From the NCBI GenBank assembly GCA_011365055.1, contig RDOG01000007.1, positions 120,190 through 184,189 on the forward strand: a stretch of DNA of 64,000 bases. The letters are read 5' to 3'. The notes beneath the pieces were generated by a model, which saw only the letters and a program-made list of their open reading frames with translations, did no database searches and was not told the DNA's origin. The DNA comes from Promethearchaeota archaeon (lineage in GTDB: Archaea > Asgardarchaeota > Lokiarchaeia > Helarchaeales > RDOG01). Of the stretch, positions 42,988 through 50,982 are shown piece by piece. Position numbers and translations under genes: made by a program. Each line of letters opens with the position of its first letter. Position 1 is the stretch's first letter.

Positions 42988-44400
42988 TTAACGAAAGAAA
43001 ATAATTTCTAAAAATAATGAGAAACAACTTAAAAAAACAACAATTGGCATAATAAGAAAACCATATCGTGCAAATTGAGTAAATGATATTTTAACACCTT
43101 TATCCTCAGTAATTTTTGACCACATAATTCCTGCAAGAGCTCCTATTAAGGTAAAATTAGCACCTAGATTACTTCCCATTATTAGAGCAAAGATCATACC
43201 GTCCCGCACTGATACATTCTTGATTGTTGTATTTTGTAGCATTCGTGTGAAAAAAATTGTCATTGGTTGATTATTCATTAAATTTGAAATAAATGCAGAA
43301 CTATATCCCATTAATAAGATGGATGGAAAAAAACCCGTTATATTCCCAAAGAGTGAAAAACTTTCAGAAAGAATAGAAGTCCAACCTACAATAGTAAGAA
43401 TTTCCACTAAAATAAACATTCCTAAGATGAAAGGTACAATTTTCCAAGGCATTCGTGCATAAATTCTTTTAATAGTTTCAAATTTGCTAATTATTGGCTT
43501 TGTATTTTTATTATTTTGTCTCTTCTGTAAAATCATTTGATTAATTATGTCCCGATTAAACATAATCAAAGCAAAAATTACGCTAATCAACCACATATCT
43601 ACTTTTAATAACGGTGATATACTTAAGAAGAATAAACAAGTACCTAAGATTACAACTCCAAAAATTGCACCGTTTTTATCTTTTAATTCCTTTTTAGGAT
43701 TTATTTCAGGTAATATTATATTATTAGAAATATCTTTTTTAAATACTTGAAAAAGCAAGAAAAAACAAGAAAATCCTGCAACTAAAGTCGGTATAAACAT
43801 CCAAATAGTGTATTCAAAAAATAATAATCCATATGCTTGTGCAACGATAATATTAGTGGGATTTCCTATATATAACATCATGCTCCAAATATTTGCTGCA
43901 AAAAATTGGCTAATTAAAAAAGGGATTGGATTAATTTTTGCATGCTTGGCAAAATAACAAATGATCGGGGTAATTGTTAGAATTACAATATCATTTGAGG
44001 TGAAAATAGTAAGAACACTACTAAGGAAAAAAAAATATAAAAACAATTTTTTTCCAGAACCCCCCGATTTCTTTGCTGCTTGTAGTGCTAAGTACGAAAA
44101 TAATCCCGTCATATCAATTGAAATGCAAATATATGCAAGTGACATAAATAATATTAAAATTGCATAAGGTTGGATGTTGGAAGTTCCCAAGATCCCATTG
44201 ATAATCACTGAAGGATGAAAATTAAAAGAAAAAATCAAAATTAGAACGCCTATAAGAGGTGCAATTCCATAATCAATTTTTATTTCTTTGTTTATTCTGG
44301 GGATTTTAATGATTGGATGAATAATAACAAATAAAATGACAATAATAAAAACTATTATTGAAAAAATAAATGAAAAAAGCGTCATCTTGTTGTTTTTCAC
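42988..44400 (-). CDS. ArsB/NhaD-type ion transporter
   Basis: This 470-residue integral membrane protein has about 11-12 hydrophobic helices. The family motifs include FTSNDIVILTITPI (ArsB/NhaD/SLC13 signature region), IGNPTNIIVAQAYG with the conserved Asn-Pro-Thr-Asn, and MGSNLGANFTLIGALAG in the second repeat. The two similar halves are typical of the inverted-repeat ion transporter fold. Substrates of the family include arsenite, Na+/H+ and carboxylates; none is decided here, and no ArsA or ArsR gene is adjacent. The start could be GTG at 44400 or ATG at 44385. Downstream is the short longin-like gene on the same strand, nearly 280 bp away. Confidence 0.82.
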   Translation of the reverse strand: MKNNKMTLFSFIFSIIVFIIVILFVIIHPIIKIPRINKEIKIDYGIAPLIGVLILIFSFNFHPSVIINGILGTSNIQPYAILILFMSLAYICISIDMTGLFSYLALQAAKKSGGSGKKLFLYFFFLSSVLTIFTSNDIVILTITPIICYFAKHAKINPIPFLISQFFAANIWSMMLYIGNPTNIIVAQAYGLLFFEYTIWMFIPTLVAGFSCFFLLFQVFKKDISNNIILPEINPKKELKDKNGAIFGVVILGTCLFFLSISPLLKVDMWLISVIFALIMFNRDIINQMILQKRQNNKNTKPIISKFETIKRIYARMPWKIVPFILGMFILVEILTIVGWTSILSESFSLFGNITGFFPSILLMGYSSAFISNLMNNQPMTIFFTRMLQNTTIKNVSVRDGMIFALIMGSNLGANFTLIGALAGIMWSKITEDKGVKISFTQFARYGFLIMPIVVFLSCFSLFLEIIFFR

Positions 44401-44770
44401 TTGATTTTTATGATTTTAAAAATAAAATTATAATTTTTCATAAAAGTGTTCTTGTTACTATCTTAAAAAGTTCTTTCGACCAAAGATATACTATTTTCAT
44501 TCTATTCAAGGACCTATTAATTTAGATATTTTTATTTTATCATAAAAAAAATTTGTTAGATCTTTAATTAGAAATGTTATGATGTGAAATCTAGAAATAT
44601 TTTCAAAGTTGGTAAAAAATGGGGCGATAAAAAAGAAAAAAAGAGAAAAAGAAGTAATATTGATCATAAAAATGATGTATAGGATCCTTCATATCATTAA
44701 AAATTAAAATATCTAAGATATATTTTAATATAAATAAAATAAATTTAAAAATACATACAATATTGGAGGC
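44401..44770. other. 370-bp intergenic region rich in palindromes
   Basis: No complete gene is seen. It holds the divergent promoters of the ion transporter and the methyltransferase. Two large palindromes occupy 44672-44729 and a TATA-like AATATAAATA follows at about 44728-44737. Confidence 0.5.
44672..44729. promoter_or_regulatory. two consecutive palindromes before the methyltransferase gene
   Basis: A 26-bp imperfect palindrome centred on AGGATCCT spans 44672-44697, with 10 of 13 pairs matching and ATGAT/ATCAT outer arms. It is followed by a perfect 10-bp inverted repeat ATTAAAATAT-N7-ATATTTTAAT at 44703-44729, whose right end overlaps the TATA-like box. This position suits a repressor, as in autoregulated methyltransferase genes. 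Confidence 0.45.
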
Positions 44771-46639
44771 ATTTTCACGGATAAGGATTTAGGAATCGTC
44801 TATACTCCAGAATTCATTACAAATGATATTTGTAAAAACTCCATATATCCTTACATTTTAGAGAGAATTAATGAAAAGTTCAACACCAAATTTACGAATA
44901 TAAAAGAAATTTTTGAATATTTGAATAATAATCAATTATTATTTGTTCTCGATATTATTAAAAATTTAAAAATTTTAGATCCTTCAGTGGGTGATGGACA
45001 ATTTTTAGTAAAAGCTTTTACATTATTGAAAGAAATTTACGAAATGTTTCGAGAAATGGGAATAATAAAATGGAAAGATTATGAAATTAATAAGCATTTG
45101 GTCTCCTGTACTTTATATGGTGTTGATATTGATGAAAATGCAGTGAAGAATTGTAGAAATAGATTACTAATGAATTTTAAATGTCCTGAAAATATTAATC
45201 CTTGTATTAAAAAAGGGAATTCTCTTGATGATTTTGATTGGGAGAAAGAATTTCCTGAAGTTTTTGAAGAAGGAGGTTATGATATCATCATTGGAAATCC
45301 TCCTTACGTTAGACAGGAAAAAATAAAAGAATTTAAACCAATATTTTCAAAAAAATTTCAGACTTTTGTAGGAACGGCTGATTTATATGTTTATTTCATT
45401 GAAAAAAGCATCTTATTGTTAAAGCAAGGAGGATATTTGGCTAATATAGTTTCAAACAAATTCATAAAGACACGATATGGAAAAAAAATACGAAAATTTA
45501 TCTTAGAAAATTGTAAAATCATTCAATATAAAGATGAATTTAAATCTAATGTGTTTCAAACTGCTTCAGTTGATCCTTGTATCATTATAATTAAAAAAGA
45601 TACGAATAATATCGATAATAAAATTTTAATTAATGAACGATATTATTCAAATCAATCGAATTTAGATGAAAATGCTTGGAATTTTTTGAGTGATGATTTA
45701 TTCATTTTGAAAAATGCCATTGAGAATAAATGTATTCTTTTAAAGGATTATTGTGGTGAACCCTATTCTGGGATAAAAACTGGTTTGTCTGATGTTTTAA
45801 TAGTAAATTCGCATCAAATAAATAAAATTGTTGGTCAGAATGTAAATGAGAGGGAATTATTCATTCCATTTATAAGAGGAAAGGATATTTCGAGATGGAA
45901 ATATGAATTTCAACATCAATATCTCATTTATACGGAAGATATTGATATAAATTGCTTTCCCAATATAAAAAAATATTTTGAAATGCATCGAAAGCGACTT
46001 TCGAATAGAACTGATATTAAAAATACGAGTAAGGAGTGGTTTCAATTACGACCATGTGCATATTACAAAGAATTTAAAAAACCAAAAATAATTTATCCTG
46101 ATATTTCAAGAAATTGCAGATTTGCATTTGATACTAATGGTGTTTTTGTAAACAATACTGCTTATATCATTCCAAAGGATGATAAATTCCTTTTAGGAGT
46201 GTTAAATTCACGGTTAATAGAATTTTATTTTCAATTCCTCAGTGTAAAATTAGGGAAGAATGGCTTTAGATTCATTCAACAATATGTAAATTTAATTCCT
46301 ATTCGTGAGCCTCAGAAAAAACAAAAAGAAGTAATCATTTCAATAGTGAATTTAATATTAAATTTATATCATAATCAAAAATCAGATAAAACAAAGCATT
46401 ATATTATGTTTTTTGAAAATTATTTATTAAACTGTTTAATATATGAACTTTATTTAGAAGATTTTGTTGATTGTAATAAAAATTTATACGAAATGATTTT
46501 TCCAATTTTGCCAGAATTAAATACACAAAATAATTATCATGTTTTTGAAATGTTAATAAAACAAAAATATATTCAAAAAGTAATTGAAAAAATCAAACAA
46601 AATAAATGGGTAAAAAAAATCGAGGAAAATTACATTTGA
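44771..46639 (+). CDS. N6-adenine DNA methyltransferase (type IIG/Eco57I-TaqI-like), near-cognate start
   Basis: This protein of about 620 residues is a gamma-class adenine methyltransferase. Motif X (LGIVYTPEFITNDIC), motif I (ILDPSVGDGQFLVKA) and catalytic motif IV (IIIGNPPYVRQ) appear in order. A TaqI-like target-recognition region follows (GEPYSGIKTGLSDVLIVN, FIRGKDISRWKY, FNNTAYIIP-like, LLGVLNSRLIEFYF). The first canonical in-frame start is the TTG at 44921, which would cut off motif X. The frame is open back to 44738, and GGAGG lies at 44765-44769. The real start must be a near-cognate codon such as ATT at 44771 or ACG at 44777, unless a base is wrong. No nuclease domain (PD-ExK) is seen and no restriction gene is adjacent, so it may be an orphan or a defence methylase. 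Confidence 0.85.
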   Translation: MFTDKDLGIVYTPEFITNDICKNSIYPYILERINEKFNTKFTNIKEIFEYLNNNQLLFVLDIIKNLKILDPSVGDGQFLVKAFTLLKEIYEMFREMGIIKWKDYEINKHLVSCTLYGVDIDENAVKNCRNRLLMNFKCPENINPCIKKGNSLDDFDWEKEFPEVFEEGGYDIIIGNPPYVRQEKIKEFKPIFSKKFQTFVGTADLYVYFIEKSILLLKQGGYLANIVSNKFIKTRYGKKIRKFILENCKIIQYKDEFKSNVFQTASVDPCIIIIKKDTNNIDNKILINERYYSNQSNLDENAWNFLSDDLFILKNAIENKCILLKDYCGEPYSGIKTGLSDVLIVNSHQINKIVGQNVNERELFIPFIRGKDISRWKYEFQHQYLIYTEDIDINCFPNIKKYFEMHRKRLSNRTDIKNTSKEWFQLRPCAYYKEFKKPKIIYPDISRNCRFAFDTNGVFVNNTAYIIPKDDKFLLGVLNSRLIEFYFQFLSVKLGKNGFRFIQQYVNLIPIREPQKKQKEVIISIVNLILNLYHNQKSDKTKHYIMFFENYLLNCLIYELYLEDFVDCNKNLYEMIFPILPELNTQNNYHVFEMLIKQKYIQKVIEKIKQNKWVKKIEENYI

Positions 46640-46791
46640 TTTTTTAAGGATTTCCAATATTTTCTCATTATCTTAATCTTTTCGTGTAAATCTTTTAATA
46701 CAATCATTTTATCTTCAAAATTTAATTCTTTATTATCATCCAAAATCCTCAACTCAATATGATATTTATTTATCTTCACTAGAAAGATCAT
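46630..46791 (-). CDS. possible 53-residue protein overlapping the methyltransferase 3' end
   Basis: A minus-strand ATG frame encodes a Lys/Glu-rich, helical peptide (opening MIFLVKINKYHIELRILDD) and ends in TAA within the last ten bases of the methyltransferase. Its codon use looks like neighbouring genes. An in-frame stop precedes the ATG closely and no ribosome binding site is visible. It may be real or chance. Confidence 0.3.
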   Translation of the reverse strand: MIFLVKINKYHIELRILDDNKELNFEDKMIVLKDLHEKIKIMRKYWKSLKNQM

Positions 46792-46842
46792 ACGTTACTA
46801 GTATTTAATAAAAAGAGACCCCTATGGAAAAGTAAAGAAGAT

Positions 46843-47472
46843 TTATTTAATTTGAAGTACGACTTTTTCCATAATTGTATCAACATGAATTAAATTTTGA
46901 TTTAATAATTCTTCTTCGATTTTTTTAAAAGCTGAGTTAATATCTAATGTATCAAATAAATGTTCATATGTTCTAAATAGCTCCATTTCATGGATGAAAT
47001 CCTTGAAATAATTTTTTAAATTTTCTTCAGTAGTTCCCACAAATTTACATGCGTCTTCGAAATTAACAAATTCCTGCATTTTTTTTCTAATTAAACAATC
47101 TCGTTCTTCAATGAATAGGATTAATGAATTGTTCGATTTATAAATATCTTGATCGTACCAGACTGGAAAAACTCTACAGATAATCGGCCTTATTTGAGAA
47201 ATCGTGCACCCATTATCAGTACAAAAATAACAACTTCCTTTTAAACATCTTTTCATTGCAAGAGCTTTACCATTAGGTAACAAGTCCTTGAATGCATCTT
47301 CATATTGTACAATTCCAAGATTTACAAAAGCTACGAATTCAGAATAATTTAATCCAGTTTCTTTATGCATTTTTATTGCTTCATTTATGCTAATTATTAT
47401 TTGATGAGGTGTATTGCAGCAATCAATCCCCGATGAACTGCAGATATAGCAATAATTAAATGATTCAACCAA
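46843..47472 (-). CDS. YkgJ-like cysteine cluster protein
   Basis: This 209-residue protein has the Cys pattern of YkgJ/CxxCxxCC proteins in a variant form. It has CYICSSSGIDCC at the N-terminus, then CLKGSCYFCTDNGC and RPIICRVFPVW, the last being the typical I/R-P-x-x-C-R-x-F/Y-P block. Such proteins bind zinc or iron-sulfur; their biochemical role is unresolved. The C-terminal 80 residues are helical. The TTG start has GGAG about eight bases upstream. It is in the same direction as the small gene upstream, separated by about 60 bp, perhaps one transcript. Confidence 0.75.
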   Translation of the reverse strand: MVESFNYCYICSSSGIDCCNTPHQIIISINEAIKMHKETGLNYSEFVAFVNLGIVQYEDAFKDLLPNGKALAMKRCLKGSCYFCTDNGCTISQIRPIICRVFPVWYDQDIYKSNNSLILFIEERDCLIRKKMQEFVNFEDACKFVGTTEENLKNYFKDFIHEMELFRTYEHLFDTLDINSAFKKIEEELLNQNLIHVDTIMEKVVLQIK

Positions 47473-47534
47473 ATTTTTTCTCCTTCATTCCTCAGTAAAT
47501 TACAATCTCAAAAATTATTTTTATTAATGTGTGA

Positions 47535-47783
47535 TTATTTTTTGAAAGTTGCTTCAATATAATTTATTTCACTAAGTGGATAAATTTGTGAAATAGATTC
47601 ATTTTGAAAAATAATACAATCATCTAAAAAAAAACTATCAAATTTGTCTAAATCGTACTCTTCAAAACGTTTTTTTGGTAGAAAAGTGTTTTCTTCGAAA
47701 TATATTGTAACTTTTTTAATGTTAGGTTTTACTGCTTTTAAATATTGACTGATATTTCTTACGTTAATTATATTTTTAGTCAT
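47535..47783 (-). CDS. small hypothetical protein
   Basis: This 82-residue protein of no known family has alternating strand-like segments (KKVTIYFEENTF, FFLDDCIIFQNES, EINYIEATFKK), so a small beta-rich fold is likely. I preferred ATG at 47783 over TTG at 47801, since GGAAGT lies nine bases upstream of the ATG. It precedes the YkgJ-like gene on the same strand. Confidence 0.5.
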   Translation of the reverse strand: MTKNIINVRNISQYLKAVKPNIKKVTIYFEENTFLPKKRFEEYDLDKFDSFFLDDCIIFQNESISQIYPLSEINYIEATFKK

Positions 47784-48072
47784 TTTATAAATTACTTCCA
47801 AATTTAATGTTTTTTATTCCAATTAATTGTATTTTTTGAATTCAATAGAAAATCGATTAAAATTTAAAGATTATTAGTTCAATTTTGCTTTACAATTTCT
47901 ATAATTAATATTAATCACTAGAATTTTCCCATAAGATGATCGAATAAAAATGTAAAATTAGAAAATGAATTTACTATTTTATAAATTAAAATTAACAAGT
48001 AAATTTAATCTTATATTGGAACTTAAAAATCTTCTATTATATATTAAATTATAACAAACAATTATAGGTTTT

Positions 48073-48885
48073 CTAATATTCTAATGGATACCAACCAATA
48101 CGTAAATCTTGATTTAATAAATCTAGTTTTTGCATGTCTGCAATTGAAATATTAAAATCAAATACTTCTGCATTCTGTTCTATTCGTTTATTGTTAGAAG
48201 ATCTAGGGATAGTTATGATATCGTGCTGTAATCCCCATCGGATTAAGATTTGCGCAGAAGATTTTGAATATTTTTTAGCAATTTCCATTAATTTAGGATC
48301 TTTTAATTTCCTTGCTTGAGTCAAAGGGCTATATGCTTCTATTAAAATTTTATTTTTAAGACAATAATTCATTAATTCTTTTTGATAAAGAAATGGGTGG
48401 AATTCAACTTGGTTAACCACAGGTTTGATGGTTGATTCTTTTAACAACTTCTCCAAATGTTCAATTTTAAAATTACTGACACCGATCGCTTTACATAACC
48501 CATCATTGTATAATTTTTCTAAAGCTTTCCAAGTATCCAAAATCGCTTTGCCTGCTGGCCAATGAATAAGATATAGGTCAATATAATCTACTGCTAATGC
48601 TTTTAGACTCTTTTTAAATTCTTTTAATGTTGAATCATATCCATGATTTGAGTACCATACCTTTGATGTAATGAAAACATCTTCACGCGTTAAGTTACTT
48701 TTTCTTATTGCATTACCTACCTCATTTTCGTTTCCATACATTCTCGCTGTATCCAGAAGTCTATAACCAATTTTCAAGGCATGAGAAATTGCAATTTCTG
48801 GAATTGAATAAGTTCCTAAACCTAATCTTGGTATTTTTATTCCATTATTAAGTTCAATAGTACTATTAATCGTGAGATGCAACAT
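48073..48885 (-). CDS. aldo/keto reductase
   Basis: This 270-residue NAD(P)H-dependent aldo/keto reductase has the catalytic tetrad Asp45, Tyr50, Lys75 and His108 (LLDTARMYGNENEVG, FITSKVW, LYLIHWP). It has the cofactor region IGVSNF, PVVNQVEFHPF and the C-terminal TIPRSSNNKRIEQN, where Arg and Ser contact the adenosine phosphate. It most resembles the 2,5-diketo-gluconate reductase/YvgN group, which reduces small aldehydes and ketones. It starts with ATG and stands as a single gene, about 60 bp downstream of a hypothetical gene on the same strand. The physiological substrate is unknown. Confidence 0.88.
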   Translation of the reverse strand: MLHLTINSTIELNNGIKIPRLGLGTYSIPEIAISHALKIGYRLLDTARMYGNENEVGNAIRKSNLTREDVFITSKVWYSNHGYDSTLKEFKKSLKALAVDYIDLYLIHWPAGKAILDTWKALEKLYNDGLCKAIGVSNFKIEHLEKLLKESTIKPVVNQVEFHPFLYQKELMNYCLKNKILIEAYSPLTQARKLKDPKLMEIAKKYSKSSAQILIRWGLQHDIITIPRSSNNKRIEQNAEVFDFNISIADMQKLDLLNQDLRIGWYPLEY

Positions 48886-48949
48886 ATTAGATTATTCCTT
48901 TTGATACAACGTTTAAAATTATTAGGTTAATCATTCCTTAAATAAATAA

Positions 48950-49714
48950 TTATTTATTAATTATTTCATAACGTCTAGTAAATCCTTTTCCAAGTTCAAA
49001 TTTCAACAATCCATCATTAAATTCACGATTAAACCACCAATAACTAATGAAAACTGTTTCTCCCCAACGAAATATGTTATTTATTCGTAAATAAGATCCG
49101 AAAATAGATACATGAATATTTTCTTTTATATGTTCTTGAGTCGAATTATATACAATTTGACCTTCTGGGTTCAAAACAACGAGATTTTGATCAACTACAA
49201 TATAAAAATAATCATTAAGTTCAATAACCGCAGAAGCATGCCCAGGAAGTTCAATGGGTACTTGTTGTTGAGATATTTTTTGAACATAACCTCTTGCACC
49301 CTCATAAAATAATGTCACGCTATCTGATTTTATGAGAGTTTTATATTGACCTTGATTACCATAATTAGAGAAACCATTTATCAAGTCAGGTTCACAATAT
49401 TTTTTTTTTAAAGTTTCATCAAGGGAGATTGCTTCTAAAAACTCTAATCGTTGTTTAATTTCTTTTTTTTGCATTAAAAATGGAGGATAAATAGAAGCTT
49501 TTTTAACTGCTCTTAGAGCTTCTTTTAAAACTGCTTCTCCAAACCGTTCTAAAATTAAATTTTGAAATCTTCCTTCTAAAAATTCTTTATGACTACATGA
49601 ACCTGCAATATCTGACATCCCACCCCCGTAATGATGTCCTACAACAACCTCAGTTCTCGTTACATCCAAGTAATTAATTTTTTTTCCTTCTCTTTTTTCC
49701 CAACTCGTTTTCAT
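48950..49714 (-). CDS. hypothetical protein with beta-rich C-terminal half
   Basis: This 254-residue protein is not recognised. The N-terminal part contains a Gly/His-rich loop (VVVGHHYGGGMSD) and a helical region. The second half has repeated strands (SVTLFYEGARGY, DYFYIVVDQNLVVLNPEGQ, GETVFISYWWF) like blades of a small propeller. I preferred the ATG at 49714 over the GTG at 49726, because GTGAGGAT lies just before it. It follows the YhhN-like membrane protein by about 25 bp on the same strand, so they are probably cotranscribed. No signal peptide is seen. Confidence 0.5.
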   Translation of the reverse strand: MKTSWEKREGKKINYLDVTRTEVVVGHHYGGGMSDIAGSCSHKEFLEGRFQNLILERFGEAVLKEALRAVKKASIYPPFLMQKKEIKQRLEFLEAISLDETLKKKYCEPDLINGFSNYGNQGQYKTLIKSDSVTLFYEGARGYVQKISQQQVPIELPGHASAVIELNDYFYIVVDQNLVVLNPEGQIVYNSTQEHIKENIHVSIFGSYLRINNIFRWGETVFISYWWFNREFNDGLLKFELGKGFTRRYEIINK

Positions 49715-49741
49715 ATTAATCCTCACGTATAGAAACCATTC

Positions 49742-50590
49742 TTAGATTTTAAGAATACTGATTTCATTTTGATCTCGTAAGCTCAACACTGCAAATTGAA
49801 GTAGAAAAATTGCAATAATATAGGTAGGATAGATTAACATTGTTAAAAGGTAAGATTGACCGATTATAATTGATAATCCAATCATCGTATCGCTGAATAC
49901 AAAGAAACTCATACCCATAGATAATTTAATGCGAAAATTCAATGTTCGATTAAAATATATCAATCCATAAAAAGTTAAAACCGTCGTTAAGGTTAAAATT
50001 ATAACGTACGGAAGTAAAAAATATGATATAACTATTTTTAAAGTTGCAGATATAGGTCCAAAGAAATTATTATAATCTGGTATTGATAATATCAAAAATA
50101 TATAAATTAATGATGCAATTACAGCCCAAAAAATTGTCGAAATTATTGCAAATTTTTTACCTGTTCTTCTGAAAATATACTTAGGATGCAAATGTATGAT
50201 CCCTGAAAATGCGATAATGTGAAATATATGTGCAATAAAAAACAAAATTACACCAGATGGTGGGAAAATATGAATACCAAAATCTGCCAATGTGCAAAAA
50301 AGCATTCCGATTGACATGTAACGGTAAAAATAAATTGGTTTTAATTCTTTTATATTTTGAAAATCTTTAATCTTGATGTCTGTTGTTTTTATCACCTTTT
50401 TTAACTTTTCAGGATCGATAACAAAAAAACGGATGAGAATAGAAGAAATTAAAATAAAAATGCTAGCAATCCATAAAATTGGAACTATTAGAACTTGAAT
50501 AATTACAAAAATTAACAAATAAATAAAAGTTAGTATAAATGAAACTACTGCTAAAACATTAACTAGATTATTAGTATTCTTTTCTATCAA
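49742..50590 (-). CDS. YhhN-like (TMEM86/lysoplasmalogenase family) membrane protein
   Basis: This 282-residue protein has about eight membrane helices. The family-like blocks are GMLFCTLADFGIHIF, FFIAHIFHIIAFSGIIH (conserved His in the helix) and the C-terminal GMSFFVFSDTMIGL. They match YhhN/TMEM86, where characterised members hydrolyse the vinyl-ether bond of lysoplasmalogens. Conserved acidic residues (Asp in LADFG and SDTM) that serve catalysis are present. Whether it acts on ether lipids of the host or on foreign lipids is not known. The start is TTG; a 16-bp palindrome containing a TATA-like element lies about 46-61 bases upstream. Confidence 0.65.
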   Translation of the reverse strand: MIEKNTNNLVNVLAVVSFILTFIYLLIFVIIQVLIVPILWIASIFILISSILIRFFVIDPEKLKKVIKTTDIKIKDFQNIKELKPIYFYRYMSIGMLFCTLADFGIHIFPPSGVILFFIAHIFHIIAFSGIIHLHPKYIFRRTGKKFAIISTIFWAVIASLIYIFLILSIPDYNNFFGPISATLKIVISYFLLPYVIILTLTTVLTFYGLIYFNRTLNFRIKLSMGMSFFVFSDTMIGLSIIIGQSYLLTMLIYPTYIIAIFLLQFAVLSLRDQNEISILKI

Positions 50591-50982
50591 TGAGCTTGCC
50601 TTTTTTAAAAATCAAATAAAATTTTGCAATTATATATGTATATTTATACATTATAAAAATAAATCGTAACTTTTTAAATAAGAAATATAATTGGGACTAA
50701 AAAATTATTAAAGAAATTAAAAATATATGGGGTGAAAAGTCTACTTTATTTTAAAAACTTCCTCTACTTCTTTAATATATTATGAAATTTCCCTGAATTG
50801 CAGTTTATCTTCATACACTTCCATTATGTTATTAATATTAAAGTTTCTTTATATTCAAATATCGAGGCTCAAATAAAAAACTTCATTATGACTATCACAA
50901 AGAACCTACCAATTTTTCTTTTATAGGATTTTGATAAATCGTAGTTTAAGGAAATCAAATAAATATTTCTCGTGAGATCAAT
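50591..50982. other. 392-bp divergent intergenic region before surface protein C
   Basis: No gene is seen. It contains a perfect palindrome ATGTATA-TT-TATACAT at 50636-50651, which includes a TATA-like sequence for the YhhN-like gene on the minus strand, and the promoter of the surface-protein gene on the plus strand. Confidence 0.45.
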
